DNA of 64,000 bases from LMUY01 sp965198565 (GTDB taxonomy: Bacteria; Pseudomonadota; Alphaproteobacteria; Acetobacterales; Acetobacteraceae): assembly GCA_965198565.1 (NCBI GenBank), contig OZ240665.1, positions 2,604,001 to 2,668,000 on the forward strand. Reading direction: 5' to 3'. How positions within the stretch are numbered: position 1 is the stretch's first letter; each line of letters starts with the position of its first letter. Made by a program: the position numbers and the translations under genes. Below, piece after piece: positions 43,603 through 51,882 of the stretch. Below the pieces are notes generated by a model. It was not told the origin of the DNA, did no database searches, and worked only from the letters and a program-made list of their open reading frames with translations.

Positions 43603-44654
43603 CGCCGCCGCGGCGCGATCGCCCGCGACCTCAGCCGCCACACATAGGCGATGATTTCGGCCACCGCCTTGAAGTGTTCGGCCGGAATTTCCGCGTCGAG
43701 CTCGACTTGATACAGCGCCCGGGCAAGCGGCGGGTTGGGCACCAACGGTATGCGATGCTCGCTTGCCACCTCTCGAATCCGTGCTGCCACCTCGTCGACC
43801 CCTTTCGCCACCACGCGGGGTGCGCCGCCAATACCACGATCGTATGCAAGTGCAATAGCGTAATGGGTCGGGTTGGTAACCACCACGGTGGCTTTCGGCA
43901 CCGCCGCCAACATGCGCTTCTTGGCCCGCATCATGCGGATTTGCCGCAGCCGCGCCTTGATCACCGGGTTGCCATCGGTCTCCTTGGATTCGTCGCGCAG
44001 CTCTTGCTTGCTCATCCGCAGGTCGCGGCCATGCTTGAACCGCGCCCAGGCGGTGTCCGCCCCCGCAACCACCACCTGCAACCCCAGCAGCGGAAACAGC
44101 AACTCGAGCAGCATCCCCAGGATGCGCTCGGCCATGTGCCCCGACGTCCACATCAGCGCGCTGGTCAGCTCCACCACGTGGCTCGCCAGCACATGGTAGG
44201 CGGCGAACCCGAACACGCAGAGCTTGACCAGCGACTTGCCCGCTTCGATCAGGCCGCGCACGCCGAAAATCCGCTTGAGCCCGCGCATCGGGCTGAGCCG
44301 CGCCAGGTCCGGCATGATGGCGGCCGGGTTGAACACCATCCCTGTCTGCAGCAACGCCGCGATCACCAAGGCGGCGGCAACGCCCAGGATCAGCGGGCCG
44401 GCGAGCAGCGCCACGCTCATCATCGCCTGCTGCAAGGCCGCACGCGGGTCGGCGCTCGACACGTCCAGCATCGGCGTCAGCCGCGCCAACGCCGTTCGCC
44501 CGATCATCGGGCCCATCATCGACAGCATCAGCGTCGCCACGCCCAACCCGGCAAGGCTCGCCACTTCGCGCGAAACCGGAACATGGCCCTCCGACCGGGC
44601 CCGCTCCATCCGCCGCGAACTGGCGGCCTCCGTGCGGTCTTCCGCGTCCGCCAC
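43599..44654 (-). CDS. flhB: Flagellar export protein FlhB
   Basis: FlhB is the substrate-specificity switch of the flagellar type III export gate. The product is 351 aa from a GTG. It has four membrane helices between about 30 and 210. The cytoplasmic domain carries the autocleavage motif NPTH (VVVTNPTHYAIAL) and the conserved VVAKGVDEVAARIREVA. It lies 36 bases after fliR and overlaps cckA. Confidence 0.95.
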   Translation of the reverse strand: MADAEDRTEAASSRRMERARSEGHVPVSREVASLAGLGVATLMLSMMGPMIGRTALARLTPMLDVSSADPRAALQQAMMSVALLAGPLILGVAAALVIAALLQTGMVFNPAAIMPDLARLSPMRGLKRIFGVRGLIEAGKSLVKLCVFGFAAYHVLASHVVELTSALMWTSGHMAERILGMLLELLFPLLGLQVVVAGADTAWARFKHGRDLRMSKQELRDESKETDGNPVIKARLRQIRMMRAKKRMLAAVPKATVVVTNPTHYAIALAYDRGIGGAPRVVAKGVDEVAARIREVASEHRIPLVPNPPLARALYQVELDAEIPAEHFKAVAEIIAYVWRLRSRAIAPRRR

Positions 44655-44690
44655 CGCTACCCGCCGCCGGCATCAGGCAGGACCGCCACG

Positions 44691-45449
44691 TCAGAGCCCC
44701 GGAAGTGCGGCAAAGCTGTCATGCGCGGTTTCCAGCCAGGTCTGCAGCATGCCCCCGGCCAAGATCGACAGCAGCGCCAGCCCGGCCAGGATCTGACCCG
44801 GCATCGCCACAAAATACACCTGCAACTGTGGAATCAGCCGCGCGATCACGCCCAAGGCGGATTGCCAGATGACGTTGGCCAGCACGAACGGCGCCGCAAG
44901 CCGCAGCGCCAGCTCGAAGCCCGTCCCGATGGCGGCAACAACCGCCTGCACGCTATCCGGGATCGAGAGCAGCGTGCCCGGCGGAACCAGCGCATAGCTG
45001 CCGGCCAGCGCTTCCACCGGCATCGCCCACAGCCCGGTTCCCAGCACCAGCACCGGAGAGGCCAGCGAGAACAGCCGCATCATCGTGCTCGACTGGCCGA
45101 GCGCAGGGTCCGGCGAGATGATGCTCGAGAGGCCGAGCATGAACGAGATGATCTGCCCCGCCATCGGCAACGCCAACGTCACGCACCGCGCCAGCCAGCC
45201 AAGCACGCCGCCGCACAACAACTCGGCCGCGATCATGCCCGCCGCCCGCCAGCCGCCGGGCGCCGCCACCAGCCCGACCGAAGGCAGGATCAGCGCCACC
45301 AGCGCCACCGCAAGTCCGACCTTGACCGGCGCCGGAATCTCCACCTCCCCAAGCGCCGGCAGCAGCATCACGGCCGCGCTGCAACGGCACAGCACCAGGG
45401 CAAAGGCGAACGCCCAATCCGGCAGGGCAGCGAGGTCGGCCGCCGTCAT
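44691..45449 (-). CDS. fliR: Flagellar biosynthetic protein FliR
   Basis: FliR is an export-gate membrane protein. The product is 252 aa, almost entirely hydrophobic with about six helices. Typical segments are FALVLCRCSAAVMLLPALGE and PVKVGLAVALVALILP. The ATG at 45449 shares a base with the fliQ stop, and a GTG one codon earlier is possible. Order fliQ-fliR-flhB is conserved. Confidence 0.94.
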   Translation of the reverse strand: MTAADLAALPDWAFAFALVLCRCSAAVMLLPALGEVEIPAPVKVGLAVALVALILPSVGLVAAPGGWRAAGMIAAELLCGGVLGWLARCVTLALPMAGQIISFMLGLSSIISPDPALGQSSTMMRLFSLASPVLVLGTGLWAMPVEALAGSYALVPPGTLLSIPDSVQAVVAAIGTGFELALRLAAPFVLANVIWQSALGVIARLIPQLQVYFVAMPGQILAGLALLSILAGGMLQTWLETAHDSFAALPGL

Positions 45450-45721
45450 CACTGCCCGCCGACGGTGATCATCTGGTCGAACAGCAGCCTGGTATAGTCC
45501 TGCAGCGTGGCAAGCATGAACGGCCCGGTCAGCACCAGTACACCGACGATCACCACAACCTTCGGAATGAAGGTCAGCGTCGCTTCGTTGATCTGAGTGA
45601 CGGCCTGCACCAGCGACATCACGATGCCAACCGCCAACGCCGCGATCAGCGCCGGGCCGCCCAGTTTCAGCACCACCAGCATCGTCGCGTGCAGCGCCGT
45701 TCCGACGTCACCCTCGTTCAT
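45449..45721 (-). CDS. fliQ: Flagellar biosynthetic protein FliQ
   Basis: FliQ is a small export-gate protein, 90 aa, with two membrane helices (about 17-42 and 53-75) and the conserved VGIVMSLVQAVTQINEATLTFIPK. It overlaps fliR and follows fliE by 35 bases. Confidence 0.95.
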   Translation of the reverse strand: MNEGDVGTALHATMLVVLKLGGPALIAALAVGIVMSLVQAVTQINEATLTFIPKVVVIVGVLVLTGPFMLATLQDYTRLLFDQMITVGGQ

Positions 45722-45756
45722 GACACCGCGCTAAGGCTGACGGCTGCACGACGGCA

Positions 45757-46050
45757 TCAGATCGCCATCCGCATGATTTCTTGATAGGCCTGCACCATGC
45801 GGTCCCGCACCGCGGTGGTGGTCTGCAGCGCCAGCTCCGCCCGGTTGATCGCGGCCACGACCTCCGTGAGGTTGCCGGTGCCCGCGATGGCTTGCGCCGA
45901 CGACTGGTCCGCCGTGTGGCCCGCATCCACCACGCCCTGCAGCGCGCTGGTCAGCGCGTCGCCAAAACCCTCCAGGCTCGCCGGCTGCCCCGCATTGGTG
46001 CGGCCATAGGCCTGCGCAGCGGTGGCTGCCGAGACCGCAGGAACCGTCAT
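45757..46050 (-). CDS. fliE: Flagellar hook-basal body protein FliE
   Basis: FliE joins the MS ring to the rod. The product is 97 aa. The C-terminus VVAAINRAELALQTTTAVRDRMVQAYQEIMRM is the family signature. The ATG overlaps the flgC stop as ATGA. Confidence 0.94.
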   Translation of the reverse strand: MTVPAVSAATAAQAYGRTNAGQPASLEGFGDALTSALQGVVDAGHTADQSSAQAIAGTGNLTEVVAAINRAELALQTTTAVRDRMVQAYQEIMRMAI

Positions 46051-46454
46051 TTCAGCATGTCGATCGTGCGCGTCAGCATCGACCGGGTGACTTGCATGAC
46101 GTTCAGGTTCGCGCTGAACGAGCGCTGCGCCTCCCGCATGTCCATCACCTCGACGAAGCTGTTGACGTTCGGCATATGGACATAGCCTTGCGCGTCCGCC
46201 GCCGGGTGCGAAGGATCGTAGCGCTTAGGGAAATCCGACTTGTCGGTGCCGATTTCCTTCACTTGCACCGTCTCGTCGCCGAGTGCCGCGTCCATCTTGT
46301 CTTGGAAGGTGATGGTTTTGCGGCGATACGGGTCGGCCCCCGGCGTATCGCCCGTGGTGTCCTGGTTGGCCAGGTTCTCAGCGATCACCCGCAAGCGCGT
46401 GGTTTGCGCGTCCATCCCGCGAGCCGAAATCGTCAACGCCTTCGTCAGGTCCAT
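46047..46454 (-). CDS. flgC: Flagellar basal-body rod protein FlgC
   Basis: FlgC is a proximal rod protein, 135 aa. The N-terminal ISARGMDAQTTRLRVIAENLANQDT and the C-terminal NVMQVTRSMLTRTIDMLK helices are diagnostic, with NVNSFVEVMDMREAQRSF before the latter. It is 9 bases after flgB. Confidence 0.95.
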   Translation of the reverse strand: MDLTKALTISARGMDAQTTRLRVIAENLANQDTTGDTPGADPYRRKTITFQDKMDAALGDETVQVKEIGTDKSDFPKRYDPSHPAADAQGYVHMPNVNSFVEVMDMREAQRSFSANLNVMQVTRSMLTRTIDMLK

Positions 46455-46463
46455 CGGAGCGCC

Positions 46464-46844
46464 CTATTTACCCAAAGCGATTTGATACAGGCCGACATAT
46501 TTTTTGTAGAGGTTGGTCACCAGCGCCTGAGCGCTCTCGGTATCGGCCACCTTCACGAGCTGTTCCTCCAGTGACACCGCATTGCCATCGGGCGCGCGCT
46601 CCGTCGGGCGTTCCTTCGTCGCACCGGGCCCGGCGCCTGGTGCGGAGGCGATATGCATCGGGTTGGTCACGGCAAGCTCGGGCGCCGCCTGCGCCAGGCT
46701 CTGCGCGAATGGCGAGAGATCCTTGGCCTGATAGCCAGGCGTGTTGGCGTTGGCGATGTTCTGCGCCAGCAACGCCTGCCGCCGGTCGATCCATGCGAGC
46801 CGCTTCTCCGCAAGGTCGAACAAACCCATGCCTGTCTCGTTCAT
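46464..46844 (-). CDS. flgB: Flagellar basal-body rod protein FlgB
   Basis: FlgB is a proximal rod protein, 126 aa from the ATG at 46844, and an ATG at 46829 (MGLFDLAEKRL) is an alternative close to the usual family start. Visible are QALLAQNIANANTPGYQAKDL and the C-terminal ALVTNLYKKYVGLYQIALGK. The frame extends to 46910 without support. It heads flgB-flgC-fliE-fliQ-fliR-flhB-cckA. Confidence 0.92.
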   Translation of the reverse strand: MNETGMGLFDLAEKRLAWIDRRQALLAQNIANANTPGYQAKDLSPFAQSLAQAAPELAVTNPMHIASAPGAGPGATKERPTERAPDGNAVSLEEQLVKVADTESAQALVTNLYKKYVGLYQIALGK

Positions 46845-46921
46845 GACGGCATACTGGCGCCAAAACCCTACCAGAAAGTTAAGCGCGCCCGGAAACGGTT
46901 TGGTAACCACCCTGTGGTCTG

Positions 46922-47224
46922 ATGCCTGCCATGGAAGGCACCGGGCTGTTCGAGTTCGACCACTCTGAGTTCGACGCCGCGGCGTTGCGGACGGCTGTCG
47001 GGATGAGCGAAGGCTTGGCCCGCACGATCTGCATCGCCCGCGTGCTGGTCGAAAATCGCCGCACCGTCGACATGGCGGGGCTCGATCGTGGCGTGGGGCT
47101 GCTTTGCGCCAAAGCGCTGGACCTGCCGCTCGACACGGGGCGCAACCTCCGGCCCCAGCTCATCGCCCTGCTGGCCGCGGTCGATCAACTGACGGAGGCG
47201 CTCCAGGCACAAAGCGAAACCTAA
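46922..47224 (+). CDS. Unknown protein encoded divergently from flgB
   Basis: The product is 100 aa, helical, without signal or membrane span. Segments FEFDHSEFDAAALRTAVGMSEG and ICIARVLVENRRTVDMAGLDRGVGLLCAKALDLP look like a compact helical bundle. It precedes fliO and fliP on the same strand with a 50-base gap, so it is probably a flagellar accessory factor. I do not recognise the family. The ATG at 46931 is an alternative start. Confidence 0.6.
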   Translation: MPAMEGTGLFEFDHSEFDAAALRTAVGMSEGLARTICIARVLVENRRTVDMAGLDRGVGLLCAKALDLPLDTGRNLRPQLIALLAAVDQLTEALQAQSET

Positions 47225-47274
47225 ACCAGGCTGCTCCACACCGTCGTCCTCAAGGCAAAAGGCCGGACCACACG

Positions 47275-47535
47275 ATGACATCCATCCCGATCTATTCCGC
47301 GGTTGCCAGCTTGGCTGCCGTTCTCCTGCTCATCTTCCTCATCGGCCGCGCGGCGCAAGCCATGCGGTCCACCCGGATCGGCCCGAGTGGGAACCGCCGG
47401 CTCCGCTTGCTGGAAACCTTGGCGATCGACCCCAAGCGGCGGCTGGTGCTGCTGGAATGCGATGGGCGTTCCGTCCTGCTGCTGACCGGCACGCAGGATC
47501 ACGTCGTCGGCTGGCTCCCGGGGTCGACGCCATGA
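47275..47535 (+). CDS. fliO: Flagellar protein FliO
   Basis: FliO assists assembly of the FliP ring in the export gate. The product is 86 aa with one N-terminal membrane helix (about 5-24) and a short cytoplasmic beta domain (RLRLLETLAIDPKRRLVLLECDGRSVLLLTG), the FliO pattern. Its stop overlaps the fliP start (ATGA), which supports the assignment. Confidence 0.85.
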   Translation: MTSIPIYSAVASLAAVLLLIFLIGRAAQAMRSTRIGPSGNRRLRLLETLAIDPKRRLVLLECDGRSVLLLTGTQDHVVGWLPGSTP

Positions 47536-48272
47536 GACGGCTGTTGCTGGCGGTGTCGCTGCTGCTGCTCGCTGTGCCGGGAATTGCCGCAGCGCAGTCG
47601 TTGAACATCGACCTTGGCGCCGCCGGCCAGGCCGGTGCCACCGGGCGCCTGGTGCAACTGACAGCGCTCATCACCCTGCTTTCGGTCGCCCCCAGCCTCC
47701 TGGTGATGGTGACCGCGTTCACCCGCATCGTCATCGTCCTGTCCTTGCTGAGGTCGGCCATCGGTGCGCAGGGCACGCCTCCCAACACGGTCCTGATCGG
47801 CCTCGCCCTGTTCCTGACCTTCTTCGTCATGCAACCGGTGCTCGACCAGGCCTATGCCACGGGGCTGCTGCCGATGTCGGACGGGCGAGTGGGGGAGCTC
47901 GAGGGTTTGCGCCTGGCCGCCGAACCCTTCCGCCGGTTCATGGCCGCCAACATGCACGGCCCGGACCTGCAGCTCTTCCTCGACATCGGCCATATGCCGG
48001 TGCCCGCGTCGCCCGAAGTCACGCCCTGGCGCGCGCTGGTGCCGGCCTTCCTGATCGGCGAGTTGCGCCGCGCGTTCGAGATGGGCTTCCTGCTCTACCT
48101 GCCCTTCATCGTGATCGACATGGTCGTCGGCAGCGTGCTGATGAGCCTCGGCATGATGATGCTGCCCCCCGCCACGATCAGCCTTCCGTTCAAGCTGATC
48201 TTCTTCGTGCTCGTCGATGGCTGGCGCCTGGTCTCCGGCAGCCTGGTGCAAGGGTTCGCGCCGATGCACTGA
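47532..48272 (+). CDS. fliP: Flagellar biosynthetic protein FliP
   Basis: FliP is the core ring protein of the export gate. The product is 246 aa from the ATG at 47532. It has a cleavable-type N-terminal signal (LLLAVSLLLLAVPGIAAAQ). The signatures are LITLLSVAPSLLVMVTAFTRIVIVLSLLR and the C-terminal AFEMGFLLYLPFIVIDMVVGSVLMSLGMMMLPP. Last gene of its flagellar transcript. Confidence 0.96.
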   Translation: MRRLLLAVSLLLLAVPGIAAAQSLNIDLGAAGQAGATGRLVQLTALITLLSVAPSLLVMVTAFTRIVIVLSLLRSAIGAQGTPPNTVLIGLALFLTFFVMQPVLDQAYATGLLPMSDGRVGELEGLRLAAEPFRRFMAANMHGPDLQLFLDIGHMPVPASPEVTPWRALVPAFLIGELRRAFEMGFLLYLPFIVIDMVVGSVLMSLGMMMLPPATISLPFKLIFFVLVDGWRLVSGSLVQGFAPMH

Positions 48273-48345
48273 GCCTCGTGCTGGCCGGGTGACGGATCGA
48301 ACCCGATCCCGCCTCGTCGCGTTGTTGGCGAAAGCCAGGAGACGC

Positions 48346-48636
48346 ATGATGAAGCAGCCGCATACCGAGGGTGAGCTGAGCCACAGTTCGGACCAGCAGA
48401 ACACGGGCAATCACCGCAGCGACCACGCGCTCCCAGGCGGTGCCGACAAGCTGGGCGGCCACCGGGTTGGTGCCGAGAACGTGGAGCCGGCCTCGGGCGA
48501 TGACCACGCCGGGTCGATCGAGACCGGCACCGACGTCGACCGTGTCGCGAGTCTCGATGGCGAGATACCGTCGACCAAGCCGGTCGAGACCACCAAGGAG
48601 CGCCATCCGGAACGCGACGAGTTCGGTCGTCTGTAA
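48346..48636 (+). CDS. Small hydrophilic protein, unknown
   Basis: The product is 96 aa from the first of two ATGs, with AGGAGA upstream. It is very polar and rich in His, Gly, Asp and Glu (GDDHAGSIETGTDVD, TTKERHPERDEFGRL). No cysteine, signal or membrane span. Composition suggests an intrinsically disordered protein. Context gives no clue beyond following fliP by 73 bases. Confidence 0.45.
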   Translation: MMKQPHTEGELSHSSDQQNTGNHRSDHALPGGADKLGGHRVGAENVEPASGDDHAGSIETGTDVDRVASLDGEIPSTKPVETTKERHPERDEFGRL

Positions 48637-48729
48637 CCCGCCTGGCTGTTGACAACCGGCTTTCGAGCGCCCCCAGATACTTGCCGCTGACACGCTCAGC
48701 GCATGTCAAACTGGGACGGGCGGGCCTGT

Positions 48730-49017
48730 ATGCCGACCTACGCGTATCGCTGCGTCACGTGCGGGGACTTTGTGAGCAATCGCTCTTTGGCTGAGTTTGC
48801 CGCCCCGGCCGCGTGCCCGGCTTGCGGCAAGTCCTCGCCCCGCGCACTCTCGACGCCGCGGTTCGCCGGCCTCGAGACCGGACGGCGCCGAGCCGAGTTG
48901 GTGGACGACCGGCCCGGCGCGGCGACTGCCGGTCACACCGCCGGCTGTCGCTGCTGTGCCCCGGCAACTACCAAATGGGGCCAAGCTCCACAGGTATCCT
49001 CCCGGCCCACACCCTGA
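48730..49017 (+). CDS. FmdB-like zinc ribbon protein
   Basis: The product is 95 aa starting MPTYAYRCVTCGDF. The zinc-ribbon ligands are the CVTC and CPAC pairs, in the FmdB/putative regulatory zinc ribbon family. The C-terminal half is low-complexity with a second CRCC cluster. The ATG at 48730 is chosen over one 9 codons earlier because the family starts MPxYxYxC. A regulatory role is known only loosely for the family. Confidence 0.72.
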   Translation: MPTYAYRCVTCGDFVSNRSLAEFAAPAACPACGKSSPRALSTPRFAGLETGRRRAELVDDRPGAATAGHTAGCRCCAPATTKWGQAPQVSSRPTP

Positions 49018-49047
49018 CCGCACGTCGAGGGCGGGCTGGCATAGACC

Positions 49048-49926
49048 CTACGGCGATTGGCGAGGCTGGCTTAGGCGCTGCCATAGCGGCACGGCGGTGG
49101 CCGCAGCCACGACCAGGCCCGCCGTCTGGGCCACCTCGTAGCAGCCCAAGGCGAAGATCGCTGCGGCCAGGCTCACAGCCCACCCCGTCGGCCGCGGCAC
49201 CCGCCCCGCCAGCACGCGCCCGGCATAATGGCCAGCGAGCGCGGTCACCGCCACCATGCTCAGCATGGCGCCAATCCGGCTGTGTGACGCGTCCGCCACC
49301 ACGAACCGCGCCACCGTGCCCAGCACCGCCGCGCTCGCCAGGTTGAGCAGGACGATGCCCGTCGAGCCAACGAGGCTGTTGGCCGGCCGCCGCCTCGGCC
49401 GGGCCGGCGGGGCGAACCGGCTCCAAGGGCTGCCTCTGGCGGCCAAAATTGGCGCCGTGCGCACGGCGACCGCTGGAGTGGGCGAGACGACCCTGGGCGA
49501 GACGACCCTCGGCGGCATCGCCGGCACGCTCGCACGTGGTGTCCTGGCTGGCGGCCGCGCGGGCGGTGTCGCGGCTGGCGGCCGCGCGGGCGGTGTCGCG
49601 GCTGGCGGCCGCGCGGGCGGTGTCGCGGCTGGCGGCCGCGCGAGAGGTGTCGCGGCCGGCGGCGCTGGAGCCTGCCGCGGCGCCGCGCCGGCCGTGCCAT
49701 CCAGCGCCACTCCGAACTCCGCCGCAATCGCCCGCAGCTCCGGATGCTTCCCCGCCGGGCCAAATGCGGCGTCCTCGGCGCGGCGAAACGGCGTCGCGGC
49801 GGTGATCGCGCCCCGCTGCAGCAGCCCGACCAGGGTGCGCACGCTGCGGATCGTCACCCGCTCGCCGTGCGCGTCGAGGAACTCGTACATCAGCCCGTCC
49901 CGGCAACGCTCCGTCTTGGAGCGCAT
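49048..49926 (-). CDS. Membrane protein with N-terminal GYF-like domain and proline-rich repeats
   Basis: The product is about 292 aa. Residues 10-65 (YEFLDAHGERVTIRSVRTLVGLLQRGAI, then TPFRRAEDAAFG) resemble a GYF_2-type domain of bacterial membrane proteins. A long linker of near-perfect nine-residue repeats (ATPPARPPA) is encoded by 27-bp tandem DNA repeats. Three hydrophobic segments close the protein. It is divergent from the vWA gene, with the two starts essentially touching, so it may share a regulatory region and function with the vWA-tubulin-like operon. No enzyme motif is visible. Confidence 0.6.
   Translation of the reverse strand: MRSKTERCRDGLMYEFLDAHGERVTIRSVRTLVGLLQRGAITAATPFRRAEDAAFGPAGKHPELRAIAAEFGVALDGTAGAAPRQAPAPPAATPLARPPAATPPARPPAATPPARPPAATPPARPPARTPRASVPAMPPRVVSPRVVSPTPAVAVRTAPILAARGSPWSRFAPPARPRRRPANSLVGSTGIVLLNLASAAVLGTVARFVVADASHSRIGAMLSMVAVTALAGHYAGRVLAGRVPRPTGWAVSLAAAIFALGCYEVAQTAGLVVAAATAVPLWQRLSQPRQSP
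49544..49651. repeat. Four tandem 27-bp repeats within the GYF-like gene
   Basis: Units begin GCGGCTGGCGGCC and end GCGGTGTC. The first three are near identical, while the fourth has drifted (GCGAGAGGTGTC). Each encodes ATPPARPPA in the linker. Length is a multiple of three, so unit gain or loss would keep the frame. Confidence 0.9.
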
Positions 49927-49951
49927 GGTGTTCAATGTTAACGCTCCCGCC

Positions 49952-51361
49952 GTGTATCACGCACCATCCCCGACGACACGCTTGCCGCGCCGGCGCCTGG
50001 GCGGATTGGCTCTGGCGGCGCTCTTGGCGGGCAGCGGGCGGGTGCTTGCGGCCTGCCCGCCCGGCTTCACCATCACCGAACAACCCCACCTTCCAACACC
50101 CGACACCGTCCGCGCGCCCGTCATCAGCGTGTTCATCGACGTGTCGGGCAGCATGGCCGGCTTCGTCGACCGCCCCCGCCCGCACGCACCCGGCGCGCGG
50201 GGCGTGGGCGAGCCGCGCGCCTTCCGCGACGTCGTGCTCAGCCTGCCCGAACTCGGCGCCGCCGTGGCCGACCAGGTGCAGCTCTTCGCGTTCGGCACCA
50301 CCATCCGCCCGCTGCCCCTGGCCGAGCTGCCCCGCGCCACCGACCCGCACTTCTACGTCGACCAGGACAGCCGCATCCAAACCGCGCTCGCCCGCATGGA
50401 CGCGCTGCCGCCCGACCAGGTCAGCCTGCTGCTCACCGACCTGTTCCTCAGCGGCGAGGAGGTGTTCGGCGACGCCGCCGCCCTCCGCCAGCCGCTCGCC
50501 CACATGCTGGACAGCGGCCGCAGCGTGGCGCTGGCCGGCATCCGCTCCGGGTTCGCCGGCACCGTGTACGACATCCCCGGCGTGAAGCCGTACCGCGACG
50601 CCACCGAGCGCCCGTTCTACCTGCTCGGCTGCGGCCCGGCGCCCATCCTCGCCACCTTGCTGCAACGGCTGCAGACCGAGCTGCTCGATCCCTTGCCACC
50701 CCCGGCCGACGGCGAGCCCCGCGCCCACACCGTGCTATTCACCCACGACCCGCTCCGACCCGGCGTGCTTCCCCTGGCCATGCACCCGGCGGGCAAGGCC
50801 GAGCCCGCACCCAAGCTGGCCGACCAGGTCTCCCCCGACGCGTCCGGCGTCCGCTTTCCCGGCGCGGCCGGCAGCGCAGAGGCGGCGCTCTCGCTGGCTC
50901 CGCTCGCGAACGGCCCGGCGCTGCTGCCCGACCAATTCAGCGTCACCACGACGCTTCAAGCACAACCCCCGGGAACCGCCGGCTGCGCGCCCTGGGTCGC
51001 CATCCACAGCCTGCCGCCGCTGGCGCAGCTCGCCCAAGCCGCGAACGGCGGCCCGCTGCTCCGCGTCGGCGGGCCGGACCTGGCGCGCGTAACGCCGGGT
51101 CTGTTGTTCCTGCTGCGGGCGGAGGTGGCGACGGCCGGCCTGTCCGCCACCCCGGCGCAGACCGCTTGGGTGCGCGCCTGGAGCCTGGAGGCGCGCGAGG
51201 CCGAGGATTACGTGGCGACCCGTCCCCGCATGTTCCGCACCCTCAACCTGCGCGAGATCGTGAGCATGCTGGAGGGCATCGTGCGCGACGCGCTGACCCC
51301 GCGGACGGTGGCACAGGCCGTGCTGGCGTTCGAGGTCTCGCCCCCCGGTGCGTCGCGATGA
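49952..51361 (+). CDS. vWA domain protein with Tat/lipoprotein-like signal
   Basis: The product is about 469 aa from the GTG at 49952, and an ATG at 49925 is in frame. The N-terminus LPRRRLGGLALAALLAGSGRVLAAC combines a twin-arginine-like stretch with a lipobox LAAC, suggesting export and lipidation. The vWA domain (about 50-230) has the MIDAS motif FIDVSGSMAG (DxSxS) and LLTDLFLSGEE as the third metal loop. The remainder is a C-terminal region without a known fold, ending with LREIVSMLEGIVRD. It overlaps the membrane-protein gene (ATGA), and tubulin-like and actin-like genes follow, so it is likely part of one system. Confidence 0.8.
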   Translation: MYHAPSPTTRLPRRRLGGLALAALLAGSGRVLAACPPGFTITEQPHLPTPDTVRAPVISVFIDVSGSMAGFVDRPRPHAPGARGVGEPRAFRDVVLSLPELGAAVADQVQLFAFGTTIRPLPLAELPRATDPHFYVDQDSRIQTALARMDALPPDQVSLLLTDLFLSGEEVFGDAAALRQPLAHMLDSGRSVALAGIRSGFAGTVYDIPGVKPYRDATERPFYLLGCGPAPILATLLQRLQTELLDPLPPPADGEPRAHTVLFTHDPLRPGVLPLAMHPAGKAEPAPKLADQVSPDASGVRFPGAAGSAEAALSLAPLANGPALLPDQFSVTTTLQAQPPGTAGCAPWVAIHSLPPLAQLAQAANGGPLLRVGGPDLARVTPGLLFLLRAEVATAGLSATPAQTAWVRAWSLEAREAEDYVATRPRMFRTLNLREIVSMLEGIVRDALTPRTVAQAVLAFEVSPPGASR

Positions 51362-51882
51362 GGCATGGCTGGGGGCAAGCGGCGATCGGCCTGCTGGCGG
51401 GCTGCGCCGTGCTGGCGCTAGCCTGGCTCGTCCCCGGCCTGCTGGACGGCGGCAGCCTCGCCAACGCCATGCTGAAGCCCGACTACAAGCTGCCCGAGCT
51501 GGTCTCCGCCTACATCCCGGGCCTGCGCGACGCGCTGCAGTCCACGCTCGCCACCGGGGCAGGGGCTGCCTTGGCGGCGTTCATCATCTGGGTCGCCGCC
51601 ACCCGCCTTGCCCGTCCCACCGGCCCGCGCCAGGTCGGCCGCGGCTGGCGCTTCCCGCTCTGGCTGCTGCTCGCCATCCTTACCGCCGCCGTCAGCTATC
51701 TCGCCATCGAATACCGCATCCTCGGCCCGCTGGAACCGGTGGCGCCGGTGACCGCCAACCGCCTCGCCGCCGCCGTGGCCGTCGCCGCTTGCCTGCTGTT
51801 CTGGCTGCTCAGCATGCTCGGCACCGAGCGGATGATGCGCCCCGCCGTCCCCCTCGCCCCCTACCTGACGGCCCGGCATTGA
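51358..51882 (+). CDS. Four-helix membrane protein, partner of the vWA and tubulin-like proteins
   Basis: The product is 174 aa from an ATG overlapping the vWA stop. Hydrophobic segments lie at about 6-28, 57-78, 99-116 and 138-156. No catalytic motif is visible and the family is not recognised. Its position between the vWA and tubulin-like genes with overlaps on both sides shows it belongs to the same operon, presumably as the membrane anchor of the complex. Confidence 0.75.
   Translation: MRHGWGQAAIGLLAGCAVLALAWLVPGLLDGGSLANAMLKPDYKLPELVSAYIPGLRDALQSTLATGAGAALAAFIIWVAATRLARPTGPRQVGRGWRFPLWLLLAILTAAVSYLAIEYRILGPLEPVAPVTANRLAAAVAVAACLLFWLLSMLGTERMMRPAVPLAPYLTARH

Noticed and set aside
49544..49651. 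CRISPR or VNTR outside a gene
   Set aside because: Units are contiguous without spacers and encode protein repeats in frame on the minus strand.
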